A DNA stretch of 64,000 bases from Ilyomonas limi (GTDB taxonomy: Bacteria > Bacteroidota > Bacteroidia > Chitinophagales > Chitinophagaceae). Below, in pieces: positions 26,464 through 36,910 of the stretch (position 1 is its first letter; each line of letters opens with the position of its first letter). The position numbers were made by a program, and so were the translations under genes. The stretch is taken from NCBI RefSeq assembly GCF_005233845.1, contig NZ_SZQL01000010.1, forward strand, positions 1-64,000, read 5' to 3'. The notes under the pieces are model-generated. The model was not told the DNA's origin and did not search any database. It was given only the letters and a program-made list of their open reading frames with translations.

Positions 26464-28995
26464 ATGGATAATAATTTTTCAGCTCAGGTTAAGGAAATTA
26501 TTTCATTCAGCAGGGAAGAGGCGCTGAGGCTGGGGAATGATTTCATTGGCACAGAACATCTGCTATTGGGTTTGATAAGAGAAGGAGAAAATACAGCCAT
26601 AAAAGTTTTAAAACAACTCAATGTTGACTTGTACGAACTCCGCAAAGAGGTAGAGCTTGCGGTAAAAGATAAAACAGGAAAAAATATCGCTAACATCAAT
26701 AGCTTGCCGCTTACCAAACAGGCAGAAAAAGTAATACGGGTAACCGTTTTGGAGGCGAAGGCGCTCAAAAGCCCGTTGGTAGAAACAGAACATTTAATGT
26801 TATCTATTCTTAAAAACAGGGAAAATATCGCTACCCAAATTTTGGGTCAGTTTGATGTGGATTATGATATTTTCCGCAACGAAATTGGCGTAGTACGCAG
26901 TGGTGAGCCGCGCAGCGAATACACCGAGAATGATGATGACGATTTTGATGATGAAAAGAAAGGCAGCTTTTCTTCGCAGCAGCGCAGCAGTAAGCAAAGC
27001 AATGCCAAGAGTAAAACACCGGTTTTGGACAACTTTGGTCGCGACATTACCAAATTGGCAGAGTCCGGCTCACTTGACCCGATTGTAGGCCGTGAGGAAG
27101 AAATTGAACGTGTTTCACAAATTCTTTCGCGCCGTAAAAAAAACAACCCAATACTCATTGGTGAGCCGGGTGTAGGCAAAACCGCCATCGTAGAAGGCCT
27201 GGCACTGCGAATTGTACAGCGCAAAGTAAGCCGCGTATTGTTCGATAAGCGCGTGATTAGTCTTGACCTGGCAGCTTTGGTGGCTGGTACAAAGTACCGC
27301 GGTCAGTTTGAAGAGCGCATGAAAGCTATTATGAATGAGCTGGAAAAGAACCGCGATGTGATTTTGTTTATAGATGAAATACACACGATAGTAGGTGCCG
27401 GTGGTGCCAGTGGCTCATTGGATGCCAGCAATATTTTCAAACCCGCATTGGCAAGAGGTGAGTTGCAGTGCATTGGTGCATCTACGTTGGATGAATACCG
27501 CCAATACATTGAAAAAGATGGCGCCTTAGACCGTCGTTTCCAGAAAGTAATGGTTGATCCGCCAAGCGTAGAAGAAACGATTATGATATTGAATAATATC
27601 AAATCGAAGTATGAAGACTATCACAATGTTATTTATAACGATGAAGCAATAGATGCCTGCGTAAAGTTGAGCGACCGCTATATGACCGACCGTTTGTTGC
27701 CCGATAAAGCAATAGATGTGCTGGATGAAGTAGGCGCCAGAGTGCACCTGAAAAACATCAATGTGCCCCAAAACATTCTGGATCTGGAAAAGAAGATAGA
27801 AGAAATTAAGCTTGAAAAGAACAAAGTAGTAAAAAGTCAGCGTTTTGAAGAAGCTGCTGCATTGCGCGACAATGAAAAACGCCTGGGTGAAGAACTGGAA
27901 AGAGCCAAAAACATTTGGGAAGAAGAAAGCAAGCACAAACGCTACCCGATAGATGAAGAAGCCATTGCCGAAGTGGTAAGTATGATGACCGGCATCCCTG
28001 TAAAACGTATGGTACAGGCTGAAACAGAAAAGCTCCGTAAAATGAGCGAAGACATGGCAGCTATGGTGGTTGGTCAGGAGGATGCCATCAGCAAAGTGGT
28101 AAAAGCCATCCAGCGTAACAGGGTAGGTTTAAAGGATCCTAAAAAGCCAATCGGTACCTTTATTTTCCTGGGACCAACCGGCGTAGGTAAAACAGAGTTG
28201 GCGCGTGCATTAGCCCGCTACATGTTCGACAGTGAAGATGCGCTCATTCGCATAGACATGAGTGAGTACATGGAAAAATTTACTGTAAGCCGTTTAGTAG
28301 GTGCGCCTCCCGGCTATGTTGGCTACGAAGAAGGTGGTCAGTTAACAGAGAAAGTTCGCCGCAAACCATACAGCGTTATCCTGTTGGATGAAATAGAAAA
28401 AGCACATCCGGATATTTACAACATTCTCTTGCAAGTGTTGGATGATGGTATTTTAACCGATGGTTTAGGCAGAAAGATTGACTTTAAGAATACCCTTATC
28501 ATCATGACTTCCAACATTGGTGTACGTCAGTTGAAAGAGTTTGGCGATGGTGTTGGTTTTGCTACCGCAAGCCGCGTTCAAAATCAAGATGAGAACAATA
28601 AAGCGGTGATAGAAAAAGCGCTGAAACGCACATTCTCACCCGAATTCCTCAATCGTATTGATGATGTGGTCATCTTCAACTCGCTCACTAAAGAACACAT
28701 CTTTGCTATTATTGATATATTAATGAGAGGTGTGGTTAAGCGTTTGAACAATCTTGGCTACAGCCTTGAATTGACAGAAGACGCGAAGAACTTTATTGCC
28801 GATAAAGGATATGATGTTCAGTTTGGTGCGCGTCCGTTACACCGCGCCATCCAAAAATACCTGGAAGATCCTTTGGCCGAAGAAATCCTGAACATGAACG
28901 TGAAGAACGGAGATGTGTTGATTGCTGACCTGGATAAAGAAGCTCAAAAGATAAAATTTGAATTTCGCCAGAAAGAAGCAGAAGCAAATGTTTAA
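26464..28995 (+). CDS. clpC: ATP-dependent Clp protease ATP-binding subunit ClpC
   Basis: 843 residues. The Clp N-domain repeats occupy ~1-145 (FSREEALRLGNDFIGTEHLLLGL). The first AAA+ module has Walker A GEPGVGKT at 233-240. A middle domain carries a UVR-like stretch (QRFEEAAALRDNEKRL). The second AAA+ module has Walker A GPTGVGKT at 570-577 and the hallmark RIDMSEYMEKFTVSRLVGAPP. The hexamer unfolds substrates for ClpP. The UVR-containing middle domain marks ClpC rather than ClpA or ClpB. clpP is not nearby. A terminator hairpin follows. Confidence 0.95.
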   Translation: MDNNFSAQVKEIISFSREEALRLGNDFIGTEHLLLGLIREGENTAIKVLKQLNVDLYELRKEVELAVKDKTGKNIANINSLPLTKQAEKVIRVTVLEAKALKSPLVETEHLMLSILKNRENIATQILGQFDVDYDIFRNEIGVVRSGEPRSEYTENDDDDFDDEKKGSFSSQQRSSKQSNAKSKTPVLDNFGRDITKLAESGSLDPIVGREEEIERVSQILSRRKKNNPILIGEPGVGKTAIVEGLALRIVQRKVSRVLFDKRVISLDLAALVAGTKYRGQFEERMKAIMNELEKNRDVILFIDEIHTIVGAGGASGSLDASNIFKPALARGELQCIGASTLDEYRQYIEKDGALDRRFQKVMVDPPSVEETIMILNNIKSKYEDYHNVIYNDEAIDACVKLSDRYMTDRLLPDKAIDVLDEVGARVHLKNINVPQNILDLEKKIEEIKLEKNKVVKSQRFEEAAALRDNEKRLGEELERAKNIWEEESKHKRYPIDEEAIAEVVSMMTGIPVKRMVQAETEKLRKMSEDMAAMVVGQEDAISKVVKAIQRNRVGLKDPKKPIGTFIFLGPTGVGKTELARALARYMFDSEDALIRIDMSEYMEKFTVSRLVGAPPGYVGYEEGGQLTEKVRRKPYSVILLDEIEKAHPDIYNILLQVLDDGILTDGLGRKIDFKNTLIIMTSNIGVRQLKEFGDGVGFATASRVQNQDENNKAVIEKALKRTFSPEFLNRIDDVVIFNSLTKEHIFAIIDILMRGVVKRLNNLGYSLELTEDAKNFIADKGYDVQFGARPLHRAIQKYLEDPLAEEILNMNVKNGDVLIADLDKEAQKIKFEFRQKEAEANV

Positions 28996-29015
28996 ATGGG
29001 AATAGTTGATAAAAG

Positions 29016-29041
29016 AAAAGCCGGTTTTTGACCGGCTTTTT
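29016..29041 (+). terminator. clpC terminator
   Basis: Perfect 10-bp arms aaaagccggt (29016-29025) and accggctttt (29031-29040) around a 5-nt loop, followed by T residues, 20 bases after the stop. Confidence 0.9.
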
Positions 29042-29374
29042 TGTTTTGTGCTCTAATAGATTGACAAGATATCATCCGTTCTTCCGCAATTGCCGCTAAT
29101 TTGGTGCTGCACTACTTTAAATTCAATGGCGGCTTTGTGCGAAGTCTGTTTCATGCCTTCAGTTGCAAATAATTGTTAGGAAATGCAAATACAACTTTCT
29201 GCATTTGCTTTGATTTCGCTACTACCTACAGTTTCGGCACAAAGCCGCCGCAAGGTTGTAAGTAATAATAAGTTCTTATTGGCGGCAATTGCTGAAGGAT
29301 AGGCTTGCCTGCACCTTTTAACTATTATCTTGCATATTTTCCACGAATTACTTATCCATTTACTAAAGCTTCTT
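29042..29374. other. intergenic region containing a large interrupted inverted repeat
   Basis: Two nested pairs of complementary words span most of the gap: gcaattgccgc (29086-29096) with gcggcaattgc (29282-29292), and ggcggctttgtgc (29128-29140) with gcacaaagccgcc (29237-29249). Both pairs are perfect and symmetrically placed, with ttcttc/gaag-type flanks also matching. This suggests a degenerate MITE or a long structured RNA. No reading frame is involved. Confidence 0.65.
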
Positions 29375-30061
29375 ATGCAAAAAGTAATCAAAGCCATCAT
29401 TTTCGATTTAGACGGCGTTATCATAGACTCTAATCCTGAGATAGAAAAGTTCTGGCACCGATGGGCAAAAAAAACAAAGCGGCAACTCACCCGGCAAAAC
29501 ATCACCGAGCACATTCATGGGCGTAAAGGTGTAGAAACGTTAGCAGCCTTATTCAACGATATAGATGATAAAACCAAAGAAGCCATCATTAAAGATGCTG
29601 TTGAGTTTGACAGTCAGATGAATCCTGAACCGATCAAAGGGATTTATCATTTTATCCAAACTTTATTACAGTTAAAAATACCTGTGGGCTTGGTTACCAG
29701 CTCACATGAAAAGCGGGCATTGCTCATGCTGCAAAAACAAAACCTGCACAATAGTTTTGAAGCACATGTAACTGCCGAAGAGGTAACAAATGGTAAACCG
29801 CACCCCGAGCCGTATTTGACCATTGCAAAAAAATTAAATCAGCATCCGGCGTATTGCCTGGTCTTTGAAGATGCTATTAGTGGTGTACTATCGGCAAAGG
29901 CTGCGGGAATGGAAGTAATTGGTGTTAATACTGAAGAAGCTGCTCAAAGTTTGTTGAATTATGGTGCTGCCTGTATAATTTCCAGCTTTGAAGAGTTGCG
30001 CGTGGAGCAAAACATATTACTTGGAAAAAACGGTATTTCCTACACACTTCAGGCGCCTTAG
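29375..30061 (+). CDS. HAD-superfamily phosphatase (phosphoglycolate phosphatase / beta-phosphoglucomutase type)
   Basis: 228 residues from ATG 29375 (MQKVIKAIIFDLDGVIID); an earlier ATG at 29330 would add 15 unsupported residues. Motif I is FDLDGVIIDSN (nucleophile and acid Asp), motif II VGLVTSSHEKRA, motif III Lys in NGKPHPEPY, and motif IV FEDAISGVLSAKAAG. The alpha-helical cap between motifs I and II places it in subfamily IA. The substrate, probably a small phosphorylated sugar or metabolite, cannot be named from sequence. It overlaps the convergent response regulator gene by 4 bases. Confidence 0.88.
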   Translation: MQKVIKAIIFDLDGVIIDSNPEIEKFWHRWAKKTKRQLTRQNITEHIHGRKGVETLAALFNDIDDKTKEAIIKDAVEFDSQMNPEPIKGIYHFIQTLLQLKIPVGLVTSSHEKRALLMLQKQNLHNSFEAHVTAEEVTNGKPHPEPYLTIAKKLNQHPAYCLVFEDAISGVLSAKAAGMEVIGVNTEEAAQSLLNYGAACIISSFEELRVEQNILLGKNGISYTLQAP

Positions 30062-30429
30062 CTAGTGCGTTCCAGGTGCTTGTTGATGGTTGCCAATAAG
30101 TCATTTACTTCAAAGGGTTTATGGATAAAATCGTCTGCACCGTATTCGTGTATGTTTTCGGCGGCGCTTGGGTTTGCCGAAAACATTACAATCGGAATAT
30201 TTTTGGTAGAAGGCTTGTGTTTTAGTTCGCGGCAAATGTCACGGCCGTCATTTCCCGAAAGCAATACATCCAGCAATAAGAGATGTGGCTTAAACGTTTC
30301 TACTTTTTCGTACACTTCTTCCCATCGGGAGAGCGCTACAACGTCAAATCCCTTCGTTTTAAACAAGAGTTGCATTACGGCCAGAATATCCAGGTCATCA
30401 TCTAAAATCAAAATCTTTTTTGAAGCCAT
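30058..30429 (-). CDS. single-domain response regulator (CheY-like)
   Basis: 123 residues, receiver domain only. Acidic pocket DDD at positions 9-11 (ILILDDDLDIL), phosphoacceptor Asp54 (LLLLDVLLSGNDG), Ser/Thr switch (VMFSANPSA) and conserved Lys near 104 (FIHKPFE). Without an output domain it must signal by protein contact. No histidine kinase is adjacent. The gene is convergent with the HAD gene and divergent from rpoC. Confidence 0.9.
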   Translation of the reverse strand: MASKKILILDDDLDILAVMQLLFKTKGFDVVALSRWEEVYEKVETFKPHLLLLDVLLSGNDGRDICRELKHKPSTKNIPIVMFSANPSAAENIHEYGADDFIHKPFEVNDLLATINKHLERTS

Positions 30430-30737
30430 TTTATTGCTTGATATCGTTTGTTTCTTTAATTGGATTCACACGTTATTTATGCCTGCGCGTCAGGCCGCGG
30501 TTTTATAAAGGAAAAGGGGATAAAAAAGCCTGCATCATGTCGCAAATAGAAATGCTATGTTATTTCCGTTACTTCAATTGTGTACTAATTGCTGTTTTGC
30601 ATCTCCCTCACAATAAAGCAAATATGACGTATTCCCTTTTAAACACAAAAAAAATTAAAGTTGTTTTAAAAAAGTTTTTATTAGAGAATTTATATACATT
30701 ATCACAATTTTCTGTTTTTTTATTTATACATTCATCT

Positions 30738-30745
30738 TACCTTTG
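30738..30745 (+). promoter_or_regulatory. Bacteroidota -7 box TACCTTTG upstream of rpoC
   Basis: Matches the Bacteroidota sigma-A consensus TAnnTTTG exactly, in an AT-rich context. The -33 element is weak (tctg near 30711). It predicts a 5' leader of about 230 bases for rpoC. Confidence 0.5.
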
Positions 30746-30842
30746 CCGCCTTATGCATTTTGCTGTTTTCTGTCCGGTTCTGTCTTTCTTATCAATAAAA
30801 AATAAACCATTATATCAGTTTGGAGTTTTGTGCTCATTCGTA

Positions 30843-30867
30843 TGCTATTGATTGCTAATCAATAGCA
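30843..30867 (+). promoter_or_regulatory. hairpin in the rpoC leader
   Basis: Perfect 11-bp arms tgctattgatt (30843-30853) and aatcaatagca (30857-30867) with a 3-nt loop, followed by ttgattttt. It could be an attenuator or the terminator of a short leader RNA starting at the box at 30738. Confidence 0.5.
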
Positions 30868-30984
30868 TTGATTTTTATTGCTATGGAAAACACCCTATAA
30901 AACAGGTAAAACGAATGTTGTTTACCAATTTTTGACAGGCGGCAAACTGCAACATTTAAGCATTTAAAACTGCAATTTTAAAAT

Positions 30985-33900
30985 ATGGCCATAAAAAAAG
31001 AAAATCGCCCAAGGGCAACTTTCTCCAAAATCACCATCGGGTTGGCTAGCCCCGATAGTATTTTGGAGCGCAGCTTTGGAGAAGTATTGAAGCCTGAAAC
31101 AATCAACTACCGCACCTATAAGCCGGAGCGCGATGGTTTGTTTTGTGAAAGAATTTTCGGGCCGGTAAAGGATTATGAATGTGCCTGCGGTAAGTACAAG
31201 CGCATCCGCTACAAAGGTATTGTATGCGACCGTTGCGGTGTGGAAGTAACTGAAAAGAAAGTGCGCCGCGAAAGAATGGGGCACATCAAACTGGTAGTGC
31301 CGGTGGTGCACATCTGGTATTTTAAGAGCCTGCCCAATAAAATTGGTTATTTGCTGGGTATGAGTTCTAAAAAACTCGAGAGCATTGTTTACTACGAGCG
31401 TTATGCAGTAGTACAAGCTGGTGTTCGCGAAGATAAAGGCCTGCAGATGGGCGACCTTTTGACCGAAGAAGAATACCTGGATATTTTAGATAATTTGCCG
31501 AAAGACAACCAGTTTTTGCCCGATGAAGATCCGCAAAAGTTCATTGCCAAGATGGGCGCTGAAGCGGTACACGATTTACTGGCAAGAATTGATTTGGATG
31601 AATTAAGCTATACCTTGCGTAATGCCGCTGCCACCGAAACTTCTCAACAGCGTAAAGCCGATGCTTTAAAACGTTTGAGTGTGGTAGAAGCGTTCCGCGA
31701 TGCAGCAACGCGTATTACTAACCGTCCGGAATGGATGGTAATGCAATACATTCCGGTTATTCCACCAGAATTGCGCCCGTTAGTTCCACTGGATGGCGGC
31801 CGTTTCGCATCTTCTGACCTGAATGACTTGTATCGCCGTGTGATCATCCGTAACAACCGTTTGAAGCGTTTGTTGGAAATCAAGGCGCCTGAAGTGATCT
31901 TGCGTAATGAAAAACGTATGCTGCAGGAAGCGGTGGACAGCTTGTTTGATAACAGCCGTAAGTCCAATGCCGTTAAGGCTGAAGGCGGACGTGCGCTGAA
32001 ATCACTTTCTGATGTACTGAAAGGTAAACAAGGTCGTTTCCGTCAGAACCTGTTGGGTAAACGTGTGGACTATTCTGGTCGTTCGGTTATCGTGGTAGGT
32101 CCTGAGCTGAAAATGCATGAGTGCGGTTTGCCAAAAGATATGGCTGCCGAACTGTTCAAACCGTTTATCATCCGCAAGCTGATTGAACGCGGTGTTGTAA
32201 AAACCGTAAAATCGGCTAAAAAATTAGTAGATAAAAAAGAAGCCATTGTTTGGGATATTCTCGAAAACATATTGAAAGGACATCCTGTAATGCTCAACCG
32301 TGCACCAACACTGCACCGTTTGTCCATCCAGGCATTCCAGCCCAAACTGGTAGAAGGTAAAGCTATCCAGTTGCACCCGCTTGTTACCGCTGCTTTCAAC
32401 GCCGACTTTGATGGTGACCAGATGGCGGTGCATGTGCCATTGAGCAGTGCTGCAATTCTGGAAGCACAACTGTTAATGCTTTCTTCTCACAATATCCTTA
32501 ACCCGCAAAATGGTACACCTATTACACTGCCTTCTCAGGACATGGTGTTGGGCTTGTACTACATCACCAAAGGCAGAAAATCTATGGATGGTGAAGTGGT
32601 GAAAGGCGAAGGAAAAGCATTCTACAGCCAGGAAGAAGTGTTGATTGCTTATAATGAAGGTCGTGCAGATTTACATGCCAACATTAAAGTAAAAACAAAT
32701 GTGCGTGAAGGCGGTGAACTGAAAAAGAAACTGATTGAAACAACCGTTGGACGGGTGTTATTCAACCAGTTTGTACCAAAAGAAGTAGGCTTTGTAAACG
32801 CATTGCTTACCAAGAAAAGCCTTCGTGAAATCATTGGTGATATTATTAAAATTACCGACGTTCCTAAGACAGCTAAATTCCTCGATGATATCAAACAGCT
32901 TGGTTTCCGCATGGCGTTCCGTGGTGGTTTGTCATTTAATGTAAATGACCTTATTATCCCGGATATGCGTAACGAATTGCTGGATCAGGCGAAAGCTGAA
33001 GTAGAAGAAGTGTGGGAAAGCTACAACATGGGCTTGATCACTAATAACGAACGCTACAACCAGGTAATTGATATTTGGAGCCGTGTGGATACCCGCATTA
33101 CAGAAACGCTCATCCGTGAGATGGCAACAGACAAACAGGGCTTCAACTCTGTATATATGATGCTCGACTCCGGTGCGCGTGGTAGTAAGCAACAGGTAAA
33201 ACAGTTGGCTGGTATCAGAGGTTTGATGGCGAAGCCAAGAAAATCTGGCTCAACCGGTTCTGAGATCATCGAAAACCCAATCCTTTCCAACTTTAAAGGT
33301 GGTTTGAACGTATTGGACTACTTCATCTCTACCCACGGTGCGCGCAAAGGTTTGGCGGATACTGCCTTGAAAACAGCCGATGCCGGTTACCTTACCCGTC
33401 GTCTCGTGGATGTTGCACAGGATGTGGTAATTAATGAAGAAGACTGTGGTACACTCCGTGGTATTGCTACTTCTGCATTGAAAGATAACGAAGACATCAT
33501 TGAACCATTAACAGACAGAATCGTTGGCAGAACTTCGTTGCACGACGTGTTCAATCCTGTTACAGATGAATTGATAATTGAAGCTGGTGAAGAAATCACT
33601 GTGGATATTGCGCACGCCATTGAAGCGGCTGGTATTGAAACTGTTGAAATCCGTTCGGTACTCACTTGCGAAAGCAAGCGCGGGGTGTGTGTAAAATGCT
33701 ATGGCAAAAACTTAGCTACCGGCTATACTGCACAACGCGGCGATGCAGTAGGTATTATTGCAGCACAGTCAATCGGTGAGCCAGGTACACAGCTTACATT
33801 ACGTACCTTCCACGTGGGTGGTATCGCCGGTTCTTCTTCTGTAGAATCTACTTTGGCTGCTAAGTTTGATGGTACTATACAGTTTGATGGTTTGCGTACC

Positions 33901-35274
33901 GTAACTGCAGAGAATAATGAAGGGGAGAAGGTCCAGATTGTAATTGGCCGTACCGGCGAAGTGAGGATTATGGATGTGAAGAACGACCGTTTACTCATTA
34001 CTAATAATATTCCTTATGGTGCTACACTGAACGTGAAAGATGGTCAGCAAATTAAGAAAGGAGATATTATCTGTACATGGGATCCGTTCAACAACGTAGT
34101 AGTTGCTGAAACTGCCGGTGAAGTGAAGTTTGAAAACGTACTGGATGGTATTACTTACCGCGAAGAAGCAGATGAACAAACCGGCCATCGCGACAAAGTA
34201 ATCATCGAAACAAAAGATAAAACGAAGATTCCGGGTATTATTGTAGAAGGTAAAGACATTAAAAACTATAACCTTCCGGTGGGTAGCCGCCTTATAATTG
34301 AAGAAGGCGAAAAGGTGAAAGCAGGTCAGGTGATTGTAAAAATTCCACGCACGCTTCGCAAGTCTGGTGATATCACAGGGGGGCTTCCTCGTGTAACCGA
34401 ATTGTTTGAAGCACGTAACCCAAGCAATCCTGCCATTGTATGCGAAATTGATGGTGTGGTTGCATTCGGTAACATAAAGCGTGGTAACCGCGAAATCATA
34501 GTAGAAGCAAGAGATGGAGTTGTTAAAAAATACCTTGTTCCGCTTACCCGCCAGATTTTAGTTCAGGATGGCGACTTTGTAAAAGCTGGTACTGCTTTAT
34601 CTGACGGACAAACCGCACCAGCAGATATTCTTTCTATTAAAGGACCTTTTGCAGTACAGGAATATGTGGTGAATGAAATACAGGAAGTGTATCGCTTACA
34701 GGGTGTGAAAATCAATGACAAGCACATTGAAGTGATCGTTCGCCAGATGATGAAAAAGGTAGAAATTGTAGATGCCGGTGATACCAGATTCTTAGAAGAA
34801 GATCTGGAAGACAGGTTTGATTTTAACGAAGAAAACGACCGCATCTTTGATAAGAAAGTAGTAACCGATCCAGGTGAAAGTACCAGGCTGAAAGCCGGAC
34901 AAATTGTAAGCGTACGCGAATTGAGGGAAGAAAACTCTCAACTGCGCCGTGCCGACAAAAAACTGGCTGAAGTACGCGATGCACAGCCTGCTACCGCGCA
35001 ACCGGTACTGCTGGGTATTACTAAAGCATCACTGGGTGTACAAAGCTGGATTTCCGCAGCTTCCTTCCAGGAAACAACAAAGGTATTAAGCTCTGCCGCT
35101 ATCCAGGGTAAATCCGATGATATGCTGGGCTTGAAAGAAAACGTAATCACGGGTCATGCAATACCAGCAGGTACTGGCTTACGCGACTTTGAGAACCTGA
35201 TAGTTGGCAGCAAGGAAGAATACGAACTCTTAGCTACTACCAAAGAAGCCATGAGTTTTGATGATGAAGAGTAA
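30985..35274 (+). CDS. rpoC: DNA-directed RNA polymerase subunit beta'
   Basis: 1429 residues, full length. The N-terminal zinc finger begins at Cys66/Cys68 (ECACGKYKR...CDRCGVEV). The catalytic Mg-binding motif NADFDGDQ is at 472-479. The second zinc cluster ([13 protein letters not shown]) and the trigger-loop/bridge region ([16 protein letters not shown]) follow. The C-terminus ends [25 protein letters not shown], as in Bacteroidota. It forms the polymerase active site with RpoB. In nearly all bacteria rpoC directly follows rpoB; here it does not, and a 555-base leader with its own promoter replaces that arrangement. Confidence 0.97.
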   Translation: MAIKKENRPRATFSKITIGLASPDSILERSFGEVLKPETINYRTYKPERDGLFCERIFGPVKDYECACGKYKRIRYKGIVCDRCGVEVTEKKVRRERMGHIKLVVPVVHIWYFKSLPNKIGYLLGMSSKKLESIVYYERYAVVQAGVREDKGLQMGDLLTEEEYLDILDNLPKDNQFLPDEDPQKFIAKMGAEAVHDLLARIDLDELSYTLRNAAATETSQQRKADALKRLSVVEAFRDAATRITNRPEWMVMQYIPVIPPELRPLVPLDGGRFASSDLNDLYRRVIIRNNRLKRLLEIKAPEVILRNEKRMLQEAVDSLFDNSRKSNAVKAEGGRALKSLSDVLKGKQGRFRQNLLGKRVDYSGRSVIVVGPELKMHECGLPKDMAAELFKPFIIRKLIERGVVKTVKSAKKLVDKKEAIVWDILENILKGHPVMLNRAPTLHRLSIQAFQPKLVEGKAIQLHPLVTAAFNADFDGDQMAVHVPLSSAAILEAQLLMLSSHNILNPQNGTPITLPSQDMVLGLYYITKGRKSMDGEVVKGEGKAFYSQEEVLIAYNEGRADLHANIKVKTNVREGGELKKKLIETTVGRVLFNQFVPKEVGFVNALLTKKSLREIIGDIIKITDVPKTAKFLDDIKQLGFRMAFRGGLSFNVNDLIIPDMRNELLDQAKAEVEEVWESYNMGLITNNERYNQVIDIWSRVDTRITETLIREMATDKQGFNSVYMMLDSGARGSKQQVKQLAGIRGLMAKPRKSGSTGSEIIENPILSNFKGGLNVLDYFISTHGARKGLADTALKTADAGYLTRRLVDVAQDVVINEEDCGTLRGIATSALKDNEDIIEPLTDRIVGRTSLHDVFNPVTDELIIEAGEEITVDIAHAIEAAGIETVEIRSVLTCESKRGVCVKCYGKNLATGYTAQRGDAVGIIAAQSIGEPGTQLTLRTFHVGGIAGSSSVESTLAAKFDGTIQFDGLRTVTAENNEGEKVQIVIGRTGEVRIMDVKNDRLLITNNIPYGATLNVKDGQQIKKGDIICTWDPFNNVVVAETAGEVKFENVLDGITYREEADEQTGHRDKVIIETKDKTKIPGIIVEGKDIKNYNLPVGSRLIIEEGEKVKAGQVIVKIPRTLRKSGDITGGLPRVTELFEARNPSNPAIVCEIDGVVAFGNIKRGNREIIVEARDGVVKKYLVPLTRQILVQDGDFVKAGTALSDGQTAPADILSIKGPFAVQEYVVNEIQEVYRLQGVKINDKHIEVIVRQMMKKVEIVDAGDTRFLEEDLEDRFDFNEENDRIFDKKVVTDPGESTRLKAGQIVSVRELREENSQLRRADKKLAEVRDAQPATAQPVLLGITKASLGVQSWISAASFQETTKVLSSAAIQGKSDDMLGLKENVITGHAIPAGTGLRDFENLIVGSKEEYELLATTKEAMSFDDEE

Positions 35275-35340
35275 TGTCGGAACCGGGATTTTATGCGATT
35301 AAGCTGATTAACCGGATGAACGATAAGAATGGATAAATTA

Positions 35341-35376
35341 AGAGGCGGTCTAAATTATTTTAGACCGCCTCTTTTT
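35341..35376 (+). terminator. rpoC terminator
   Basis: Perfect 14-bp arms agaggcggtctaaa (35341-35354) and tttagaccgcctct (35359-35372) with a 4-nt loop and a following T run. Confidence 0.92.
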
Positions 35377-35398
35377 ATTTTGTACTTGAGAAGATTCT

Positions 35399-36841
35399 TT
35401 ACTCATAAGTTATCTTAAACACCCATGCATTTTTACCCGGCGGGTCACTGCTCACTTTTTGTGGCACTACAATACTTAAACGGTTGTTGTCATACCGCCA
35501 GATCATTCTTCCTTTTTCGCCTAATAAGGTTACCGTTTTTACTTTACCAACTTTCAGGTTGTCTATGCTTTGTACCGATGGGAGTGCAGTTTCTCCTTCA
35601 TTAGCACGGTAAATAGCATATACAATTCCGGGTTTATGGGTAAATACAAAATTGTTTTGTTCGCCGATTGCACTGTCACCTTTCGTGTCGTAAATGGCTT
35701 CTCCGTTTTGCTGCATCCATGCGCCAATTGCTTTTAATGTATCATACGCATCAGCATGCCAGTCGCCATCAGGGCCGGGTGCAATGTTTAATAACAAATT
35801 GCCATTTCTCGATACTACATCCGTTAAAATATGAATGAGCTTGTTGACAGATTTAAAATGTTCCTTTGGAATATATGACCATGAGTCGCCCATGGTAATG
35901 CAGCTTTCCCAAGGGTAGGGCAGGTAAGTAGCCGGAATGGACTGCTCGGGTGTTACATAGTTCTCATATTCCCCGCTTACAGTTCTATCCACTACCAATA
36001 AACCCGGCTGATGTTCTCTTGCCATAGCTGCAATTTTTGGCATATCAATGTCCTGATTGTAGGTGATAGAGCGTTGCCAATCCACACTGCTATCCACCGT
36101 TTTTCTGGGTCTCACCCAACCGCCATCAAGCCATAAAATGTCCATCTTACCATAGTCACTCATCAGCTCCTGTATCTGGTTGTACGTATAGTTTTTAAAG
36201 GCATTCCAGCGTTCAGGATATTTTGCCGGATTGTAATTTACATTTCGATCTTTTGGCGGAAAATAGTGCCACCAATAGTCATTACTATTCCAGTCGGGCT
36301 TGGAGAAATAAGCGCCAATCATAAAACTATCTGTACGAAAAGCATTGAATACTTCTTTGGCAATGTTGCTTTTTGGATTGGTGGAAAACGAGCATTTGGA
36401 GCTCGTTATTTTATAATCCGTTTGCTTTGTATCAAACATGCAAAAACCATCGTGGTGCTTGGTGGTAAATACCACGTATTTCATGCCTGCATCTTTTGCC
36501 GCAGCAGCCCATTTATCGGGATTAAAGTTGGTAGGATTAAAAGTCGTCTGCAGGTTTTCATACGCTTTCAGGTATTCAAAATAATTATCGGCATACGGAC
36601 CGCGGCGTTGTGTCCAGCCTTCATCTTCGGGGCAAATGCTCCAGCTTTCCACCACGCCCCATTGGCTGTAAGTGCCCCAATGCATCAGCAGGCCAAATTT
36701 TACATCCTGCCACCGGTGCAGCTTATTTAACACGGCTGAATCCTTAGGATAAATATACGCTTTGCTGGCATTGTGCTGCTGGCAAAAACTACTGATTGCA
36801 AGCAATAAGAAAATGGAAAAACAGTAGAAGTTTTTTTTCAT
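35399..36841 (-). CDS. secreted GH29 alpha-L-fucosidase (1)
   Basis: 480 residues from the ATG at 36841 (MKKNFYCFSIFLLLAISSFCQ, signal peptide); an upstream ATG at 36862 adds seven residues. GH29 motifs: KFGLLMHWGTYSQWGVVESW, VVFTTKHHDGFCMFDTK, and the nucleophile Asp239 in MDILWLDGGW. The general acid is not conserved across the family and is not assigned. A C-terminal beta domain (WRYDNNRLSIVVPQ) follows. It removes L-fucose from glycans in the periplasm or at the cell surface. It is the last gene of the GH20-GH29-GH29-GHD-GH29 cluster and lies 69 bases after the neighbouring hydrolase. Confidence 0.9.
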   Translation of the reverse strand: MKKNFYCFSIFLLLAISSFCQQHNASKAYIYPKDSAVLNKLHRWQDVKFGLLMHWGTYSQWGVVESWSICPEDEGWTQRRGPYADNYFEYLKAYENLQTTFNPTNFNPDKWAAAAKDAGMKYVVFTTKHHDGFCMFDTKQTDYKITSSKCSFSTNPKSNIAKEVFNAFRTDSFMIGAYFSKPDWNSNDYWWHYFPPKDRNVNYNPAKYPERWNAFKNYTYNQIQELMSDYGKMDILWLDGGWVRPRKTVDSSVDWQRSITYNQDIDMPKIAAMAREHQPGLLVVDRTVSGEYENYVTPEQSIPATYLPYPWESCITMGDSWSYIPKEHFKSVNKLIHILTDVVSRNGNLLLNIAPGPDGDWHADAYDTLKAIGAWMQQNGEAIYDTKGDSAIGEQNNFVFTHKPGIVYAIYRANEGETALPSVQSIDNLKVGKVKTVTLLGEKGRMIWRYDNNRLSIVVPQKVSSDPPGKNAWVFKITYE

Positions 36842-36910
36842 AAATAATGTATATAAGATCAAACAATCGCGTATTATTATGGCTGCTACATCTCTTTACA
36901 TAACTGTATT

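Larger units (their letters stand above)
30430..30984. other. rpoC leader region; no rpoB
   Basis: 555 bases without a gene. It contains the probable rpoC promoter and an 11-bp perfect hairpin (both listed separately). The position normally occupied by rpoB is empty; no RpoB-like reading frame is visible on either strand. Confidence 0.7.

Noticed and set aside
29330-29374. Upstream start of the HAD gene
   Set aside because: The added residues (MHIFHELLIHLLKLL) are not part of the HAD fold; the ATG at 29375 directly precedes the conserved N-terminus.
31644-34844. Several long frames antisense to rpoC
   Set aside because: rpoC is intact over the whole interval; long antisense frames are expected from its codon bias.
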